NCBI GenBank assembly: GCA_031278255.1
Contig: JAITKU010000136.1
Location: 1-6,085 of the forward strand
DNA from: Eubacteriales Family XIII. Incertae Sedis bacterium
GTDB lineage: Bacteria; Bacillota; Clostridia; Peptostreptococcales; Anaerovoracaceae
Reading direction: 5' to 3'
DNA length: 6,085 nucleotides
Within the stretch, counting starts at the first letter, position 1; each line of letters starts with the position of its first letter. The notes under the pieces are model-generated. The model saw only the letters and a list, made by a program, of their open reading frames with translations. It did not search any database and was not told the DNA's origin. Positions 4,941 to 6,085 of the stretch are shown here, piece by piece. The position numbers and the translations under genes are program-made.

Positions 4941-6011
4941 ATGAGTATTCACGATGTACTGCGGCGCGCGATTGAAATCAAGGCTTCCGATGTGATCTTG
5001 GTCCCGGGCCTGCCCGTTTCCTACAAAACCGGCGGCAGCATACACCGGGACGAGGAGGCGAGACAGACGCCCGACACCATCCGGACCATGGTTCGCGAGA
5101 TGTACGAATACGCGGGCAACCGCAGTATGGATATGGTCTCGGCGGGCGACGACGACTTCTCTTTCTCCCTGCCGGGCCTTGCGCGCTTTCGTATCAACGT
5201 GTTTAAGCAGCGAAATTCTCTGGCGAGCGTGATCCGAATCGTTTCCTTTGACCTGCCGGACAGACACGAACTCCGCATTCCGGACAATGTTTTGGCCCTC
5301 GCGCAGTATACGCGGGGACTCGTCCTCGTGACGGGACCCGCCGGCAGCGGCAAGTCCACGACCCTGGCCTGCCTGATCGACGCCATCAACTCCGCGCGCA
5401 ACGCGCATATCATCACGATAGAGGACCCCATAGAGTATCTGCACCACCACAAGCAGAGCGTCGTTACGCAGCGGGAGATCGAGACCGACACGGAAAGCTA
5501 TACCTCAGCCCTGCGTTCGGCGCTTAGGCAAGCGCCCGATGTCATATTGCTCGGCGAAATGCGGGACTACGAGGCGATCAAGGCGGCCGTCACCGCGGCG
5601 GAGACGGGACATCTCGTCATTTCCACCCTGCACACGACGGGCGCGGTCAACACGGTGGACCGTATCATAGACTCTTTCCCGCCCGCACAGCAGCAGCAGA
5701 TACGCATACAGCTTTCGATGGTGCTGCAAGGCGTCATATCCCAGCAACTCGTGCCCTGCATAGGCGGCGGCGAAACGCCGGCTTTCGAGGTCGTGATCTG
5801 CAACAACGCGATTCGGAACATGATACGCGAATCGAATATACACCAGATGGAAAGTATCATCTATTCCTCTTCCTCGGAGGGTATGATCACGATGGACACA
5901 AGCCTCTTGAATCTCGTAAAAGAGAATCGCATCACACCCGAAACCGCGGTTCAGGTGGCGATGAACAAAGAGCAAATGCAAAAGCGTCTCGGCGTGACGC
6001 TCCCCTTGTAG
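4941..6011 (+). CDS. pilT: PilT-type ATPase (type IV pilus retraction motor family)
   Basis: Cytoplasmic hexameric secretion ATPase of 356 residues, the usual PilT length (PilB/GspE are much longer). The N-terminal domain includes the family signature IKASDVILVPG (13-23). The ATPase core has Walker A GPAGSGKST (132-140), Asp box ITIEDPIEYLH (158-168, catalytic Glu165 expected), Walker B DVILLGEMRD (200-209) and His box GHLVISTLHTTGA (223-235). The retraction-associated motif AIRNMIRE (290-297) is present, closely matching AIRNLIRE of characterised PilT proteins. All key residues are intact, so an active motor is expected. It would act on the GspF/PilC-type platform encoded upstream to depolymerise the filament. 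Start at 4941 (see ribosome site); ATG 4929, overlapping the previous stop, is the alternative and adds four residues. No extension ATPase is visible in the window. Confidence 0.95.
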   Translation: MSIHDVLRRAIEIKASDVILVPGLPVSYKTGGSIHRDEEARQTPDTIRTMVREMYEYAGNRSMDMVSAGDDDFSFSLPGLARFRINVFKQRNSLASVIRIVSFDLPDRHELRIPDNVLALAQYTRGLVLVTGPAGSGKSTTLACLIDAINSARNAHIITIEDPIEYLHHHKQSVVTQREIETDTESYTSALRSALRQAPDVILLGEMRDYEAIKAAVTAAETGHLVISTLHTTGAVNTVDRIIDSFPPAQQQQIRIQLSMVLQGVISQQLVPCIGGGETPAFEVVICNNAIRNMIRESNIHQMESIIYSSSSEGMITMDTSLLNLVKENRITPETAVQVAMNKEQMQKRLGVTLPL

Positions 6012-6014
6012 CCT

Positions 6015-6085
6015 ATGAAACCACAATTGCGTTTGAATTACAACAGCGCGAAGTTGCGCGTCTGCGTGGACAGCGCGGAAAACGG
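6015..6085 (+). CDS. Start of an unrecognised gene, cut by the window edge
   Basis: An ATG 3 bases after the PilT stop opens a frame that runs without a stop to the right edge, giving 23 complete codons (MKPQLRLNYNS, then AKLRVCVDSAEN). No signal peptide or membrane helix is visible in this part. Close spacing and direction suggest it belongs to the same operon. The ribosome site is poor, so translation may depend on coupling to pilT. Too short to identify. Confidence 0.6.
   Translation, partial: MKPQLRLNYNSAKLRVCVDSAEN

Noticed and set aside
1..6085. CRISPR arrays, tRNA or rRNA genes, insertion sequences
   Set aside because: No spaced direct repeats, tRNA-like cloverleaf, rRNA sequence or transposase was seen on reading both strands.

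Overview
The window is a GC-rich bacterial segment with every supported gene on the + strand. A sortase, an exported transglutaminase-like protein and type IV pilus-type (T4P/T2SS-family) assembly genes together suggest a Gram-positive (monoderm) member of the Firmicutes, most likely a high-GC clostridial lineage. This assignment is inferred from gene content; there is no rRNA or other phylogenetic marker here.

Layout. Positions 1-713 hold the 3' part of a sortase gene that runs off the left edge. Positions 714-957 are non-coding. They contain a clear extended -10 promoter (TGCTATAAT, 727-735) and then about 200 bases crowded with inverted repeats, which could form a structured RNA leader. 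A run of closely packed genes follows: a secreted transglutaminase-like protein (958-1947), a GspF/PilC-type inner-membrane platform protein (1961-3034), four small single-span membrane proteins (3039-3431, 3513-3998, 4004-4447, 4444-4932) that look like pilins or pseudopilins or their partners, a PilT-type ATPase (4941-6011), and the start of an unrecognised gene (6015 to the right edge). Gaps within the run are 3-13 bases or a 4-base overlap, except for 81 bases before the gene at 3513, so it is probably one operon read from the 730 promoter.

How the genes fit together. PilT-type ATPase plus GspF/PilC is the motor and platform of a type IV filament machine. The small proteins would be the filament subunits or minor tip and assembly components. 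The prepilin signals are degenerate: one protein has the Glu but not the Gly, another has the Gly but not the Glu. No PilB-type extension ATPase, prepilin peptidase, PilM/N/O or secretin lies in the window. The unusual points are the transglutaminase-like enzyme as first gene of a filament operon, a sortase immediately upstream, and the hairpin-rich leader in front of the operon.
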